A stretch of 64,000 nt of DNA from Streptomyces rimosus subsp. rimosus (GTDB taxonomy: Bacteria; Actinomycetota; Actinomycetes; Streptomycetales; Streptomycetaceae), in NCBI RefSeq assembly GCF_000720725.1, contig NZ_JOCQ01000001.1, positions 62,001 through 126,000 of the forward strand, in the 5' to 3' direction. Shown here piece by piece: positions 44,539-53,873 of the stretch. The stretch's first letter is position 1; the number at the start of each line of letters is the position of its first letter. Under the pieces are notes generated by a model, which saw only the letters and a list, made by a program, of their open reading frames with translations, had not been told where the DNA came from and did no database searches. A program made the translations under genes and the position numbers.

Positions 44539-44752
44539 GTCTGCTTTCCCTCGCCGAGTCGCCAGGAGATTGTTGTCGGATTCCGCAGGCTCCGTGGCGG
44601 CGCGCATCGGGCCGTGTCCGCACGGTGAGGCGGCACACCGGCCGGCCCGGCGCCGCAGGGGCGGCGGGCTCGTGTGGTCGGCCGGTGTGGCGCTCTGTTG
44701 TCCGAGACCGCACGTGGAGCCTGGGTGTCCCGGGTTCCCTGGGGCGCGGGAT

Positions 44753-45763
44753 TCAACCGCGTGATGCGGACGGGAATGCGCACACGGCCAGGGCGCGTTC
44801 GTGGAGGCTGCCGAGGACCAGGTGGCCGTCGTGCTCGTGGACGCTGGTGACCATGCGGTAGTCGGGACTGCGGCGGCGCAGGTCGTGGACGATACGGCCG
44901 CTGACGTCGATCGCCAGGACGCCGGTGAGGGGGCCCGGCCGCGGGCGGACGTGCCGGGCCACGCTTCCCACGGCCTGGCGCAGGGCCGGTTTCCCGCGGT
45001 GCAGGCGTTCCAGGCTCGTGGAGCGCGGTCCGGCCAGCGCCACCCAGAACAGGCCGCCGGATCCGCGCGACATGTTGTCGGGGTAGCCGGGGAGGTCGCC
45101 GGCGAGTACGTCGCGCTGTCCCGCCCGCGGCCCGGCGAGCCAGAGTCTGGTCAGCCGGCGGGAGCCGGTCTCCGCCACCGTCACGAAGGACTCGTCCGGC
45201 GCCAGCGCGACGCCGTTGGCGAACTGGAGCCTGTCCAGGAGGACTTCGGGCCTGCCGCCGGGACGCAGCCGGACCAGCTGTCCCGTGCCGGAATGCTCCA
45301 GGATGTCGCCCAGCCAGTCCTCCAGCGGGTAGCGGCGGCTGGAGACGCTGAAGTAGACCGTGCCGTCGGCTGCTGCCGTGACGTTGCTGCAGAAGCGCAG
45401 CGGAGCGCCGTCGACGGTGTCGGCGAGCGTCCGTACCGTGCCGTCGGACGGATCGACGCGCAGCAGGCCCCGGCGCGCGTCGCAGACCAGGACACCGCCG
45501 TCGGGCAGCGGTTCCAGCCCGAGCGGCCGGCCGCCCGTACGGGCGACGACCTCGGCCCGCGGCGCACCGGCCACCGCGCCCGCCGCGTGCTGCGGTCCCT
45601 TCGGGAAGGGGCCCAGCCGCAGCACCCTCCCGTCCTCCACCCCGGTCAGTACCCGTCCGACCGCGTCCACCACCACGTCCTCCGGGCCCCTCCCGTCCAG
45701 CGGCACGGTCCGCAGCGGCGGCATGGGCAGGGGCATCCGACTCGTCTCCTGTGTGTTGGCCAT
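44753..45763 (-). CDS. SMP-30/strictosidine-synthase-like six-blade propeller protein
   Basis: 336 residues. Motifs of the strictosidine synthase-like branch are visible: GPEDVVVDAVGRVLTGVEDG, a YFSVSSRRYPL(E)DW segment, ANGVALAPDESFVTVAETGS and GYPDNMSRG. Members act as lactonases, esterases or hydrolases with a bound metal; the substrate here is unknown. There is no signal peptide. The APC permease at 45822-47366 is upstream on the same strand with 58 bases between, so the two may share a message. Confidence 0.88.
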   Translation of the reverse strand: MANTQETSRMPLPMPPLRTVPLDGRGPEDVVVDAVGRVLTGVEDGRVLRLGPFPKGPQHAAGAVAGAPRAEVVARTGGRPLGLEPLPDGGVLVCDARRGLLRVDPSDGTVRTLADTVDGAPLRFCSNVTAAADGTVYFSVSSRRYPLEDWLGDILEHSGTGQLVRLRPGGRPEVLLDRLQFANGVALAPDESFVTVAETGSRRLTRLWLAGPRAGQRDVLAGDLPGYPDNMSRGSGGLFWVALAGPRSTSLERLHRGKPALRQAVGSVARHVRPRPGPLTGVLAIDVSGRIVHDLRRRSPDYRMVTSVHEHDGHLVLGSLHERALAVCAFPSASRG

Positions 45764-45821
45764 GTCCCCCTGACTACCCGGGTGCGAGGGCCCGTACCAG
45801 AGGTGGCGGCGGGCCGGACGG

Positions 45822-47366
45822 TCAGGGATTGGGCCGGTTGGCGACTTGCTGCGGGGCCGGGTGTCCGGGGGCGGTGGGCGGGAGTTCGTACGTACGGCGG
45901 CCCGAGACGGCCCACCAGGCGGTGGCCAGGGCCAGGACGAGGAGCAGGGCCACGGGGGCGTAGTTGAAGGTGGCGAGGGAGACGGGGGCGGACTGCGGGA
46001 GGCAGAAGAGGACGGTCACGAAGGCCACCCAGACGACGGCCACCCAGCCGACCGGGACGCCCCAGCGGCCCAGGTTCCACGGGCCGGGGCGGAAGCTGCG
46101 GCGGTGGCGCAGGCGCAGGTAGATGGGGATCGCGTAGGCCGGGGTGATGCCGATGACGTTGATGGAGGTCACGGCCGCGTACGCCGCCGGGGAATAGAGG
46201 GAGGGAAGGGCGAGGAGGAAGGCGACGGCGACGGACAGGAGGACGGCGCGGGTCGGGGTGCCGGTACGCGGGGACACGTGCCGCCACCGGGCGGAGCCGG
46301 GCAGCGCGCCGTCGCGCGAGAACGCGAACACCATCCGCGAGGTGGCCGCCACCTCCGCGTTGCCGCAGAACAGCTGCGCGACGATCACCACCAGCAGCAG
46401 CGCCTTCGCCCCGCTGACGCCCAGCGCGTCGAGGAAGATCTGCGCGGGCGGCACCCCGGTCGGGGTGTCGCGTACGCCCGCGTAGTCCTGGATGGCGAAG
46501 GTCAGCCCGGCCAGCAGGACGAAACCGGCGACCCAGGACCAGCGGATGGCGCGGACGATGCCGCGTGCCGCGTTCACCTGGGCCCCGGTGGTCTCCTCGC
46601 TCAGGTGCGCCGACGCGTCGTACCCGCTGAAGGTGTACTGGGCCAGCAGCAGGCCGATCAGCGCCACGTACAGCGGGCTGTGCCAGCCGGTTTCGTCGAC
46701 GAACGTGGTGAACACGAAGGAGACCGAACGGTGGTGGGAGGGGACCAGCCACAGCGCTCCCACGATCAGGGCGACTCCGGCCAGGTGCCACCACACGGAG
46801 ATCGAGTTGAGGATGCCGACCAGGCGTACCCCGAAGAGGTTGAGGGTCGCGTGCAGGGCGAGGACGCAGACGTAGATGACCATGAGGGAGCCGGGCGTGG
46901 GCTCGAAGCCCCACTGGAGGCCGGCGAACGCGCCCGCGAACAGGGCGCATCCGTAGTCGATGCCGGCGATCGCGCCGAGCAGGCCGAGGAGGTTCAGCCA
47001 GCCGGTGTACCAGCCCCAGCGCTTGCCGCCGAGCCGGTCGGCCATGAAGTACAGGGCGCCGGAGGTCGGGTAGGCGCTGGTGACCTCGGCCAGCCCGGCG
47101 CCGACGAACATGACCATGACGCCGACGCCGATCCAGCCCCACATCATGACCGCGGGCCCGCCCGTGGCCAGCCCGAACCCGTACAGCGTCAGGCAGCCGG
47201 ACAGGACAGAGATCACGGAGAAGGAGCTGGCGAAGTTCGCGAAGGGGCCCATCCGCCGTTTCAGCACCGGGGTGTAGCCCAGCTTGCGCAGGAAGTCGTG
47301 ATCGTCCGGGGCGGGGGAGCCGGACGGCGTCCGGCCGTCGCGGCGGAGTTGCCTTGTGCGCGTCAC
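45822..47366 (-). CDS. APC-family amino acid permease
   Basis: 514 residues, about twelve transmembrane helices. FLRKLGYTPVLKRRMGPFANFASSFS is the conserved entry region of GABA/choline-type permeases, and GLAEVTSAYPTSGALYFM is the helix 2 signature. The GTG at 47366 has GGAGG 7 bases upstream; the frame stays open another 85 codons through a repetitive region with no ribosome site. The substrate is an amino acid or amine, not further resolvable. Confidence 0.92.
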   Translation of the reverse strand: MTRTRQLRRDGRTPSGSPAPDDHDFLRKLGYTPVLKRRMGPFANFASSFSVISVLSGCLTLYGFGLATGGPAVMMWGWIGVGVMVMFVGAGLAEVTSAYPTSGALYFMADRLGGKRWGWYTGWLNLLGLLGAIAGIDYGCALFAGAFAGLQWGFEPTPGSLMVIYVCVLALHATLNLFGVRLVGILNSISVWWHLAGVALIVGALWLVPSHHRSVSFVFTTFVDETGWHSPLYVALIGLLLAQYTFSGYDASAHLSEETTGAQVNAARGIVRAIRWSWVAGFVLLAGLTFAIQDYAGVRDTPTGVPPAQIFLDALGVSGAKALLLVVIVAQLFCGNAEVAATSRMVFAFSRDGALPGSARWRHVSPRTGTPTRAVLLSVAVAFLLALPSLYSPAAYAAVTSINVIGITPAYAIPIYLRLRHRRSFRPGPWNLGRWGVPVGWVAVVWVAFVTVLFCLPQSAPVSLATFNYAPVALLLVLALATAWWAVSGRRTYELPPTAPGHPAPQQVANRPNP

Positions 47367-47521
47367 GGAAGCTGCCTCCAGTACGGGATGGACGAGCCGT
47401 TGGCGCAAGGAAAGGACCAAGGGGGCGCGGGTGTCGAGGATCTTCCGGCCGGATGTCCGGATATCTGGCCGGTCCGTCCTCATGGGTGGCCGGTCCTCGT
47501 CCGGTTGCGTCGGTACGTACG

Positions 47522-47571
47522 CCCGCCCCCGTTGCGTCGCTACGGGGGTGTATCGACGCAACGGGGGCGGG
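47522..47571. terminator. 18-base perfect inverted repeat
   Basis: Bases 47522-47539 and 47554-47571 are exact inverted copies (core CCCCCGTTGCGTCG) around a 14-base loop. It lies 35 bases past the stop of the DUF5685-type gene on the minus strand, so it most likely ends that transcript. It also sits 156 bases upstream of the permease start and might be a regulator site. Confidence 0.7.
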
Positions 47572-47605
47572 GCGAGGAGGAGGGGAGGCGGTGGTACGTA
47601 CGGGT

Positions 47606-49015
47606 TCAGCAGTCGCAGCACCCGTCACAGCAACAGCCGTCACAGCAGCAGGAGTCGGGGCAGCAGTCGCAGCTGTCGCAGCAGTCCTGGCACCAGCCCT
47701 CGCGCTTCTTGCGTGACCACGCGCCTTCGTACTCCGACGCGCAGCAGACCTGGCACGTGCAGCACAGACCGATGGCGACCACACACCCGGCCAGGAAGCC
47801 GCGGGGCTTCTTCGGCGGCTGGGGAGTGAGGTTCGGCATACCGCCGCCTCCGGCCCCACCGCCTCCGGCCCCGCCCTCCCAGCCGCCGAAACCGCCGCCC
47901 GAGCCCCCGGACCCACCGGAACCCCCGGGCCCGCCCGGCCCGCCGCCGTATCCCGCACCCGAGCCACCGGGCGGCACCGGCCCGCCCGTCGCGTACGGGT
48001 TCTGCGGGCCGTTCAAGTGCTGCGGGCCGTGAGCGTACGGAGCGCCGGCCGGTGCCTGCCCGTAACCGGGTGCGGGCTGACCCGGCCCGTACCCGTTGCC
48101 GTACGGGCCGCCCTGCCGGTCCTCGTACGGCCCCGCCCCGTGCCCCTGATGCGCGCAGGCCGCCGTACCGAAGGCCCGGTCCACCGACCGCCGCAGCTCG
48201 TGCACCAGCAGGACGTGCACCAGCTTGGAGTCCGCGAACTCCACGTCGCGCAGCGCGAGGCGGATGCCGTGCAGCGCGTCGTCGCACAGCCGGCGGGCCT
48301 GCGCGAGGGAGGCGCCGGTGGCGGTGATCGGGTTCCAGGCGCCTTCGGCGGCGTCCGCCGCACGGTCCTCCACCGCGTCCAGCAGATGGGCCAGCCGCCC
48401 GAAGAGCCGGCCCGCCTCGGCCAGCGGTGTGGCGTTGCCGGGCCGGCCGGCGAGCACGGCGGTGTGCGCGAAGGCCGCCGCGGTCGCCGTCTCGGTCGGC
48501 TCGGTGATGACCGTCAACGCCGTGCCGGGGCCCGCCAGTTCCTCGATGCCCACCTGCCGGTCGACCGCGTCGACGAGGACGGACGTGTCGAAGCCGAGGG
48601 TGGCGCCGGTGCGCGCCCCGGCCCGGTCCCAGCCGGCGGCGACCTTGCGCGCGGCGGCGGCCACCGGGCGGCGGCGCAGCAGCCCGTTCCGGTCGGCGAC
48701 ATGGTCGCGGATCTTCGCCGAGGCGAGCACGAGCGAGACCGAGGCGGCCAGCCGCGCGCCCTCGCCCTTGGCCACCGAGGCGGTCCGCATGCCGCGCAGC
48801 GGGCAGGGCCCGGCGGTCCGGCGCCGGTCGGCCACCCGGCCGGTCTGGGCGTCGGTCAGGACGGACACGATCAGCCCGTCGTAATTGGTGACCACCCGGG
48901 CGAACTGCCCGTGGTCGGCGCGCAGGGCGAGACACAGCCCGCACAAATGGGCCATCCACTCCGCCTTGAGTCCCTGGGACAGGCGGTGGGTGCAGGGCCG
49001 GACAATTCCGAACAC
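47606..49015 (-). CDS. DUF5685-family protein with cysteine-rich C-terminal tail
   Basis: 469 residues. It starts FGIVRPCTHRL...HLCGLCLALRADHG, the DUF5685 hallmark with conserved cysteines, and has a helical domain to about residue 270. A Gly/Pro/Tyr-rich low-complexity linker follows (GPYEDRQGGPYGNGYGP, then glycine runs), then PKKPRGFLAGCVVAIGLCC. The tail holds 15 cysteines in the last 28 residues (CCDSCDCCPDSCCCDGCC), like a metallothionein or membrane-attached metal-binding tail. The GTG at 49015 matches the family N-terminus; the frame is open much further but over antisense of the ABC gene. The function is unknown. Confidence 0.85.
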   Translation of the reverse strand: MFGIVRPCTHRLSQGLKAEWMAHLCGLCLALRADHGQFARVVTNYDGLIVSVLTDAQTGRVADRRRTAGPCPLRGMRTASVAKGEGARLAASVSLVLASAKIRDHVADRNGLLRRRPVAAAARKVAAGWDRAGARTGATLGFDTSVLVDAVDRQVGIEELAGPGTALTVITEPTETATAAAFAHTAVLAGRPGNATPLAEAGRLFGRLAHLLDAVEDRAADAAEGAWNPITATGASLAQARRLCDDALHGIRLALRDVEFADSKLVHVLLVHELRRSVDRAFGTAACAHQGHGAGPYEDRQGGPYGNGYGPGQPAPGYGQAPAGAPYAHGPQHLNGPQNPYATGGPVPPGGSGAGYGGGPGGPGGSGGSGGSGGGFGGWEGGAGGGGAGGGGMPNLTPQPPKKPRGFLAGCVVAIGLCCTCQVCCASEYEGAWSRKKREGWCQDCCDSCDCCPDSCCCDGCCCDGCCDC

Positions 49016-49214
49016 GTGAAAGAAACCCCCGTAAGACTTCGGTGATGATCGGTCGTGGCTGGAAATCGTATTACCCGGCGTGGTCCGGTGGCGGTGACGG
49101 TGGCCGGTGAGGCGGAGCCGGCCGGGGGAGGCCGCCGGGACGGGCGGCGGGCGTGCCGGGGCGGGCCGGACGGGGCAAGCAGCAGGCACGACGACCGAAG
49201 CCGGAGGAGCAGCC

Positions 49215-49334
49215 ATGAAGGACGCCGCGACGGCGACGACCGGGCCGGCCCCCGCGCGGGCCCGCCCGGCCACGCGTACCGCCCGGGCCGCCCGTACCCG
49301 CACCGCACCCGCCGCACGGCCGGAGGGACGATGA
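49215..49334 (+). CDS. Short basic ORF upstream of the ABC transporter
   Basis: 39 codons from ATG 49215 with GGAGGAG six bases upstream. It encodes an Ala/Arg/Thr-rich peptide (TATTGPAPARARPATRTARA). The stop overlaps the transporter ATG as ATGA, so it may serve to couple translation. No known peptide family matches. Composition alone cannot prove it is real. Confidence 0.4.
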   Translation: MKDAATATTGPAPARARPATRTARAARTRTAPAARPEGR

Positions 49335-51322
49335 AGAGCCGCCGCGCCGGGCCCCGCGCCGGGCTGCCGGTGTCCGAGAGCGAACGGGTGCTGTTCGGCG
49401 GCGCCCTGCGCTACGACCTGTCGTTCACGCGGCACGAGATGCCGCTGCTGCGGATGGGCCTGTGGGCGATGGCCCGGCAGTTCCCCGCCATGATGCGCAC
49501 CGTGGCCAGAGCCGCCTGGCGCGAGGACCGCACCGCGCTGCTGGCGCTGCTCGGTGCCGAGGTGGGCCAGGGCGTGCTGCGCGCCTTCACGCTGGTGGCC
49601 ACCAACCAGGTGCTCGTCGCCCTGTTCGCGGCCGGGCCCACGCCCGCGCGGCTGCGCCAGGCGCTGCCCGCCCTGGCGGCCGTGGCCGCCGTCGCGGTGC
49701 TCTCGTCGCTGCTCTCGGCGGTGTCCACCGCGGCGTCCGGGCAGCTGGAGCCGAAGGTCGAGCGGGTCTGCACGGCCCGCTTCTACCAGGGCGTGATCCG
49801 CGTCGAACTCGCCGCCCTGGAGGACCAGCAGGTTCACCGGGCCTTGGACGCGGGCCGGTTCGGCACCGACTCGATCCGGATGATGCTCGGCTCCTCCATC
49901 CTCGTCCTCAACGCGCTGATCGGCCTGCTCGCCGCCGCCGGGGTGCTGCTCCTGCTGCACCCGCTGCTCGTCCTGATGCTGTTCCTGGTGGCCGCGCCCA
50001 AGGGGTGGAGCGCCGTGCTCTCGGCCCGCCGCCAGTACGACTCCCGGCACACCTGGATCGAACACCGCCGCGCCATCTCCGTCATCACCCAGAAGCTCAC
50101 CGACCAGGCGTGCGCCGCCGAGATCCGGGTGCACGGCGCCGGGCGGCTGCTGGTCGACGCGTACGCGGACATGTCGCGCACGATGGAGCGCGAGCAGCAG
50201 CGGCTCGCCCGCGCCGAGGCCGCCACGCAGACCGTCGCCTCGGCGGGCTCGGGCCTGGCGGCACTGGGCGCCTACGGCGTGCTGTGGCTGCTGCTGACCG
50301 GCGGCGGCATGCCGCTGGCCGTGGCGGGCACCGCCGTGATCGCCGTACGGACCTCCAGCGCCGGCCTGCTGGCGCTGGTCATGCAGTTCAACCGGCTCTA
50401 CGAGGAGGCGATGTACCTCAAGGACTGGGAGGACGCCTGCACGCTCGCCGAGCGGCACGCCATCCCCGGCGGCGGGGACGCGCTGTCCGGCCCGCTGGAG
50501 GAGGTCCGCCTGGAGAAGGTCTCCTTCACCTACCCCGGCGCCGCCTCACCCGCCCTGGACAAGGTGGACCTGACCATCCCGCGCGGCACGGTCGTGGCGC
50601 TGGTCGGCGCCAACGGCTCGGGCAAGTCCACGCTGGCCAAACTCGTCGCCGGCCTCTACCTGCCCGGCGACGGGCGGCTGCTGTGGAACGGCACCGACAC
50701 CCGCGACGCCGACCGCGCGGCCGTCTTCGACCAGGTGGCGCTGCTGGCCCAGGACTTCCCGCACTGGCCCATGACGGCCCGCGCCAATGTCCACATCGGC
50801 CGCAGCGACCAGCGGCTCGACCAGTGGCGCGTCGAGCGGGCCGCGGACGGCGCGGACGCCACGGACATGATCACCGCGCTGCCGCACGGCTGGGACAGCC
50901 TGGTCGTCAAGGGCTTCGAGCGCGGCACCCAGCTCTCCGGCGGGCAGTGGCAGCGCCTCGGCGGCGCCCGCGCCCGCTACCGCGACGCGCCGCTGCTGGT
51001 CGTGGACGAGCCGACGTCCGCGCTCGACCCCCGGGCCGAGATCGAGACGTTCCGGGCCCTGCGCGCCCTCACCGGCCGCGGCACCACCGTCCTGCTGATC
51101 ACCCACCGGCTCGCCGCCACCGCGAGCGCCGACCTCATCTACGTCCTCGACGCCGGCCGCCTCATCGAACAGGGCAGCCACGCCGAGCTCATGGCGCTCT
51201 CCGGCGGCCATTACCGCTCCCTCTACGAGATCCAGGCGGCCCAGTACGCGACCGCCGCACCGGACGGCGCCGGGATACGCGACGCGGCGGACGGCGAAGG
51301 AGCCGCAAAGACCGCGGATTAG
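49331..51322 (+). CDS. ABC exporter, fused membrane and ATPase domains
   Basis: 663 residues. About six membrane segments (50-340) are followed by an ATPase domain: Walker A GANGSGKST, Q-loop LLAQDF, signature LSGGQWQRL, Walker B LLVVDEPTSALD and H-loop LLITHRL. All catalytic residues are present, so it should be active as a homodimer or with a partner. It lacks an N-terminal peptidase domain, so it is not a bacteriocin-processing exporter. The substrate is unknown. It is divergent from the DUF5685 gene. Confidence 0.9.
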   Translation: MKSRRAGPRAGLPVSESERVLFGGALRYDLSFTRHEMPLLRMGLWAMARQFPAMMRTVARAAWREDRTALLALLGAEVGQGVLRAFTLVATNQVLVALFAAGPTPARLRQALPALAAVAAVAVLSSLLSAVSTAASGQLEPKVERVCTARFYQGVIRVELAALEDQQVHRALDAGRFGTDSIRMMLGSSILVLNALIGLLAAAGVLLLLHPLLVLMLFLVAAPKGWSAVLSARRQYDSRHTWIEHRRAISVITQKLTDQACAAEIRVHGAGRLLVDAYADMSRTMEREQQRLARAEAATQTVASAGSGLAALGAYGVLWLLLTGGGMPLAVAGTAVIAVRTSSAGLLALVMQFNRLYEEAMYLKDWEDACTLAERHAIPGGGDALSGPLEEVRLEKVSFTYPGAASPALDKVDLTIPRGTVVALVGANGSGKSTLAKLVAGLYLPGDGRLLWNGTDTRDADRAAVFDQVALLAQDFPHWPMTARANVHIGRSDQRLDQWRVERAADGADATDMITALPHGWDSLVVKGFERGTQLSGGQWQRLGGARARYRDAPLLVVDEPTSALDPRAEIETFRALRALTGRGTTVLLITHRLAATASADLIYVLDAGRLIEQGSHAELMALSGGHYRSLYEIQAAQYATAAPDGAGIRDAADGEGAAKTAD

Positions 51323-51347
51323 CGGATCGGCGGTCATGTGACAGCGC

Positions 51348-51385
51348 ATCGCGGGGTCCGGACCATCCGGCCCGGACCCCGCGAT
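51348..51385. terminator. Terminator hairpin between convergent genes
   Basis: ATCGCGGGGTCCGG (51348-51361) and CCGGACCCCGCGAT (51372-51385) pair perfectly over 14 bases around a 10-base loop. It lies between the convergent ABC exporter and Ig-like gene stops. Confidence 0.85.
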
Positions 51386-51407
51386 CCCGTATGCGCGACG
51401 CAGGTGG

Positions 51408-52703
51408 CTATTCCGCCAGTGACTTCGCGAAAAGGCCGTACAGTTTCTGGTACGCGGCGTCCTGCGTCGGAATCAGCACCAGTACGCGGATGGTCAGGTT
51501 GCCCTTGGCCGGGACGATGTGCACGCCCTCGGGAGGCGAACCGAGGAGCACATTTCCGTCCGAGCCGTCACCGATGATGAGCCCCCAGAAACTCGCCTCG
51601 AATTCCGGGGCCAGCACCGAACCGTCCGGGAGCTGGCCGAATCCGAGGTTCCAGTGCTTCACATCGGTTTCCCCGGCGTACATGGTGACGTCGTAGGAGT
51701 AGATGTACTTCTGGGTCTGCCAGTCCTGCCAGGAAGAGTTGAACTTGTACTCGACCTTCAGGTTCTTGTCGGCCGCCGTGAAAGCGACGGTGTCCGGCTC
51801 CGATTCCTGGCTGCCGCTGACGGCGGTCGCCGTCACACTGTGCTTCCCGAGCGGCCAGCCGCCGTCATGGGCGAAACTCCACAGATTGGTGGTCACTTTG
51901 ACGCTGCCGAGCCGGCTGCCGCCCTCGGTGAGCGTCACCGTGTCGGCGTTGAACGCGACGCCGTCGACGGTGGCACCGCTGTCCACCTCGGCGCCCTCCT
52001 GCGGCGACCTGATGTCCACCACGGGCGTCGGCAGCACGACGTAGAAGCGCAGCGGCGCCTTGCCGGACTGCACGTCGTCGCGCACGGCGACGGCGGAGAG
52101 GTCGTGCTGGCCGAGCGGCCAGTCGGCGTCCGGGGCGTACTCCCACGCGCTGTCCTTGACCGGGCAGGTGCCCAGCAGCTTCGGCCCTTCGTACAGCAGC
52201 ACCTGCTGGACGTCGGGCGCCGCGTTGCCCTGGACGGCCTGCCGGCGGTCCTCGGTCTGGGCGCTGGGCCGGGGAGCGGTGAACACCGGCAGCGGCACCG
52301 GCTTGTTGAAGGCGAGCGCGGACTGGGCCTGGTCGTTCCAGGTGCCGGTGGAGCTGCCGGACAGCGGAATCCGCGTCAGGTCGGTGATCGAGGAGTTGGC
52401 GGACACGGGTAACTGCGAGCCGCCCTGGTTCGTCCGCGTGAAGAGGATGTTGTCCCGGCCGGTGTTGTTGACGACGCTGCTCACACCGTCGTCGCTCTGG
52501 TCGAAACCGTAGTCGCTGAAATTGTTCGCCGTGCCGTTGACCGGGACGACGAGGATTTTGGTGCGGGGCCCTCCCACGTTGTAGTTGACATCGGCAAACA
52601 AGGAGAAGGCGTTGGCGGGGGCGGCGTCCTTCCCCCGGCCGGTGATGACGTACGGTTCGTCGGCGTTCTTGCCATTACCGTTGGCGGTCACTCGCGTCCC
52701 CAT
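51408..52703 (-). CDS. Unknown protein with two Ig-like repeats
   Basis: 431 residues, family not recognised. The N-terminal 130 residues (FSLFADVNYNVGGPRTKILV) are beta-rich. Two Ig-like repeats follow, sharing W-(E/S)-(Y/F)-A-x-D-x-x-WPLG-(Q/K)-H (residues about 175 and 275). A C-terminal domain (YIYSYDVTMYAGETDVKHWN) looks like a lectin or carbohydrate-binding sandwich. There is no signal peptide at this start, which is odd for Ig-like repeats. The ATG has only a weak GACGGG upstream. Confidence 0.65.
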   Translation of the reverse strand: MGTRVTANGNGKNADEPYVITGRGKDAAPANAFSLFADVNYNVGGPRTKILVVPVNGTANNFSDYGFDQSDDGVSSVVNNTGRDNILFTRTNQGGSQLPVSANSSITDLTRIPLSGSSTGTWNDQAQSALAFNKPVPLPVFTAPRPSAQTEDRRQAVQGNAAPDVQQVLLYEGPKLLGTCPVKDSAWEYAPDADWPLGQHDLSAVAVRDDVQSGKAPLRFYVVLPTPVVDIRSPQEGAEVDSGATVDGVAFNADTVTLTEGGSRLGSVKVTTNLWSFAHDGGWPLGKHSVTATAVSGSQESEPDTVAFTAADKNLKVEYKFNSSWQDWQTQKYIYSYDVTMYAGETDVKHWNLGFGQLPDGSVLAPEFEASFWGLIIGDGSDGNVLLGSPPEGVHIVPAKGNLTIRVLVLIPTQDAAYQKLYGLFAKSLAE

Positions 52704-52988
52704 CCCGTCGCTGTTTCGGTGCTCGCAAGGCTGCCCGCGGCATGTGGCGCCGTCAATTGCGGAAGGCTTGTTCGACGGTGTTCAGGCCACCCGAAGCGCC
52801 GGCTGAATTACGGGTGAAAGGGGGCCGGGCCTCGCGGTTGCGCCCAGCGCGCCCCGGCCGCCGCACACGGCACCGCTTGCACTCGCGCACCCGGGCCCGT
52901 GATTCATCCGCGTACCGCGGGGCACTCGCAACCCCATGACGCGCGGGGGACCGTCGGCCCGCACGGGTTTTCCGACCAGGAGGTCACA

Positions 52989-53873
52989 GTGAGAACAGCG
53001 AGCACACGTCCGCGTCTCTTAGCGATGGCGGCAGCCGGGACGCTGTCCCTGGCCGCCGTCGCCGGCTGCGGCGGTACGGACGGCAAGGCATCGGGCAAGC
53101 CATCGGACCAGCAGGGGTCCCCGGCCGCACCGGGCGGGGCGGCGGACGGACCGCAGGCGGTACGGGCCGCGCACCAGAAGACCACGAGCGCCAGGACCGC
53201 CAAGATGACGCTCCTCACCAAGGCCCAGAGCGGCGGGACGAACGCCGAGGTCCGCGGGTCGGGTGTGGTGGACCTGGCCAAGGGCAGCAGTGAGCTGGTG
53301 CTGCTCACCGGCAACCAGCAGGTCCACCAGCGGATGGTGGAGGGCATCCTCTACCAGCAGCCGCCCGCCGCGCAGCGCAAGCAGCTGCCGCAGGGCAAGT
53401 CGTGGCTGAAGGTGGACGTGAAGAAGCTGCTCCAGCAGACCGGCGGCAGCTCGCAGTACGAGGACCCGACGTCCTCCTTCACCTACATGAAGGGCATCAG
53501 CGACAAGGACGTCAAGAAGGTCGGGACCGAGACCGTCGACGGCACGGCCACCACCCACTACAAGGTGTCCGTCGACGTGGCGGAGCTGGCCAAGGACAAC
53601 GCGCAGCAGGCGAAGCAGCTCCGGGCCCAGCTCGGCGACCGGCTGCCGCTCGACATCTGGCTGGACGGGCAGGGCCGGCTCCGGCAGGAGAAGGTCGAGG
53701 TCAAGCCCAGGACCGGCCGGCAGGGCAACAGCGCCGCGCGGACCACCGTGAGCACCACGCTGAAATTCAGCGACTTCGGTACGGACGTGAACGTCACCGC
53801 GCCGCCCGCGAAGGACACCGTGGATATCACGGACAAGGCAGCCAAAGCTGCACAACAAGGACAGCAGGGGTAG
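52989..53873 (+). CDS. Lipoprotein of the LppX/LprG-like type, function unknown
   Basis: 294 residues with a lipobox LAAVAGC after an RPRLLAMAAAGTLSL signal, so it is anchored outside the membrane. The mature part (about residues 55-280) has the pattern of LppX/LprG/DUF6612 lipoproteins (YMKGISDKDVKKVGTETVDG, LPLDIWLDGQGRLRQEKVEV), whose relatives bind hydrophobic lipids. GGAGG lies 6 bases before the GTG. The stop is TAG and a strong hairpin follows at 53932. Confidence 0.85.
   Translation: MRTASTRPRLLAMAAAGTLSLAAVAGCGGTDGKASGKPSDQQGSPAAPGGAADGPQAVRAAHQKTTSARTAKMTLLTKAQSGGTNAEVRGSGVVDLAKGSSELVLLTGNQQVHQRMVEGILYQQPPAAQRKQLPQGKSWLKVDVKKLLQQTGGSSQYEDPTSSFTYMKGISDKDVKKVGTETVDGTATTHYKVSVDVAELAKDNAQQAKQLRAQLGDRLPLDIWLDGQGRLRQEKVEVKPRTGRQGNSAARTTVSTTLKFSDFGTDVNVTAPPAKDTVDITDKAAKAAQQGQQG

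Noticed and set aside
47606..50458. 950-codon extension of the DUF5685 frame
   Set aside because: The part beyond 49015 is antisense to the ABC exporter. The family N-terminus FGIVRPC marks the true start.
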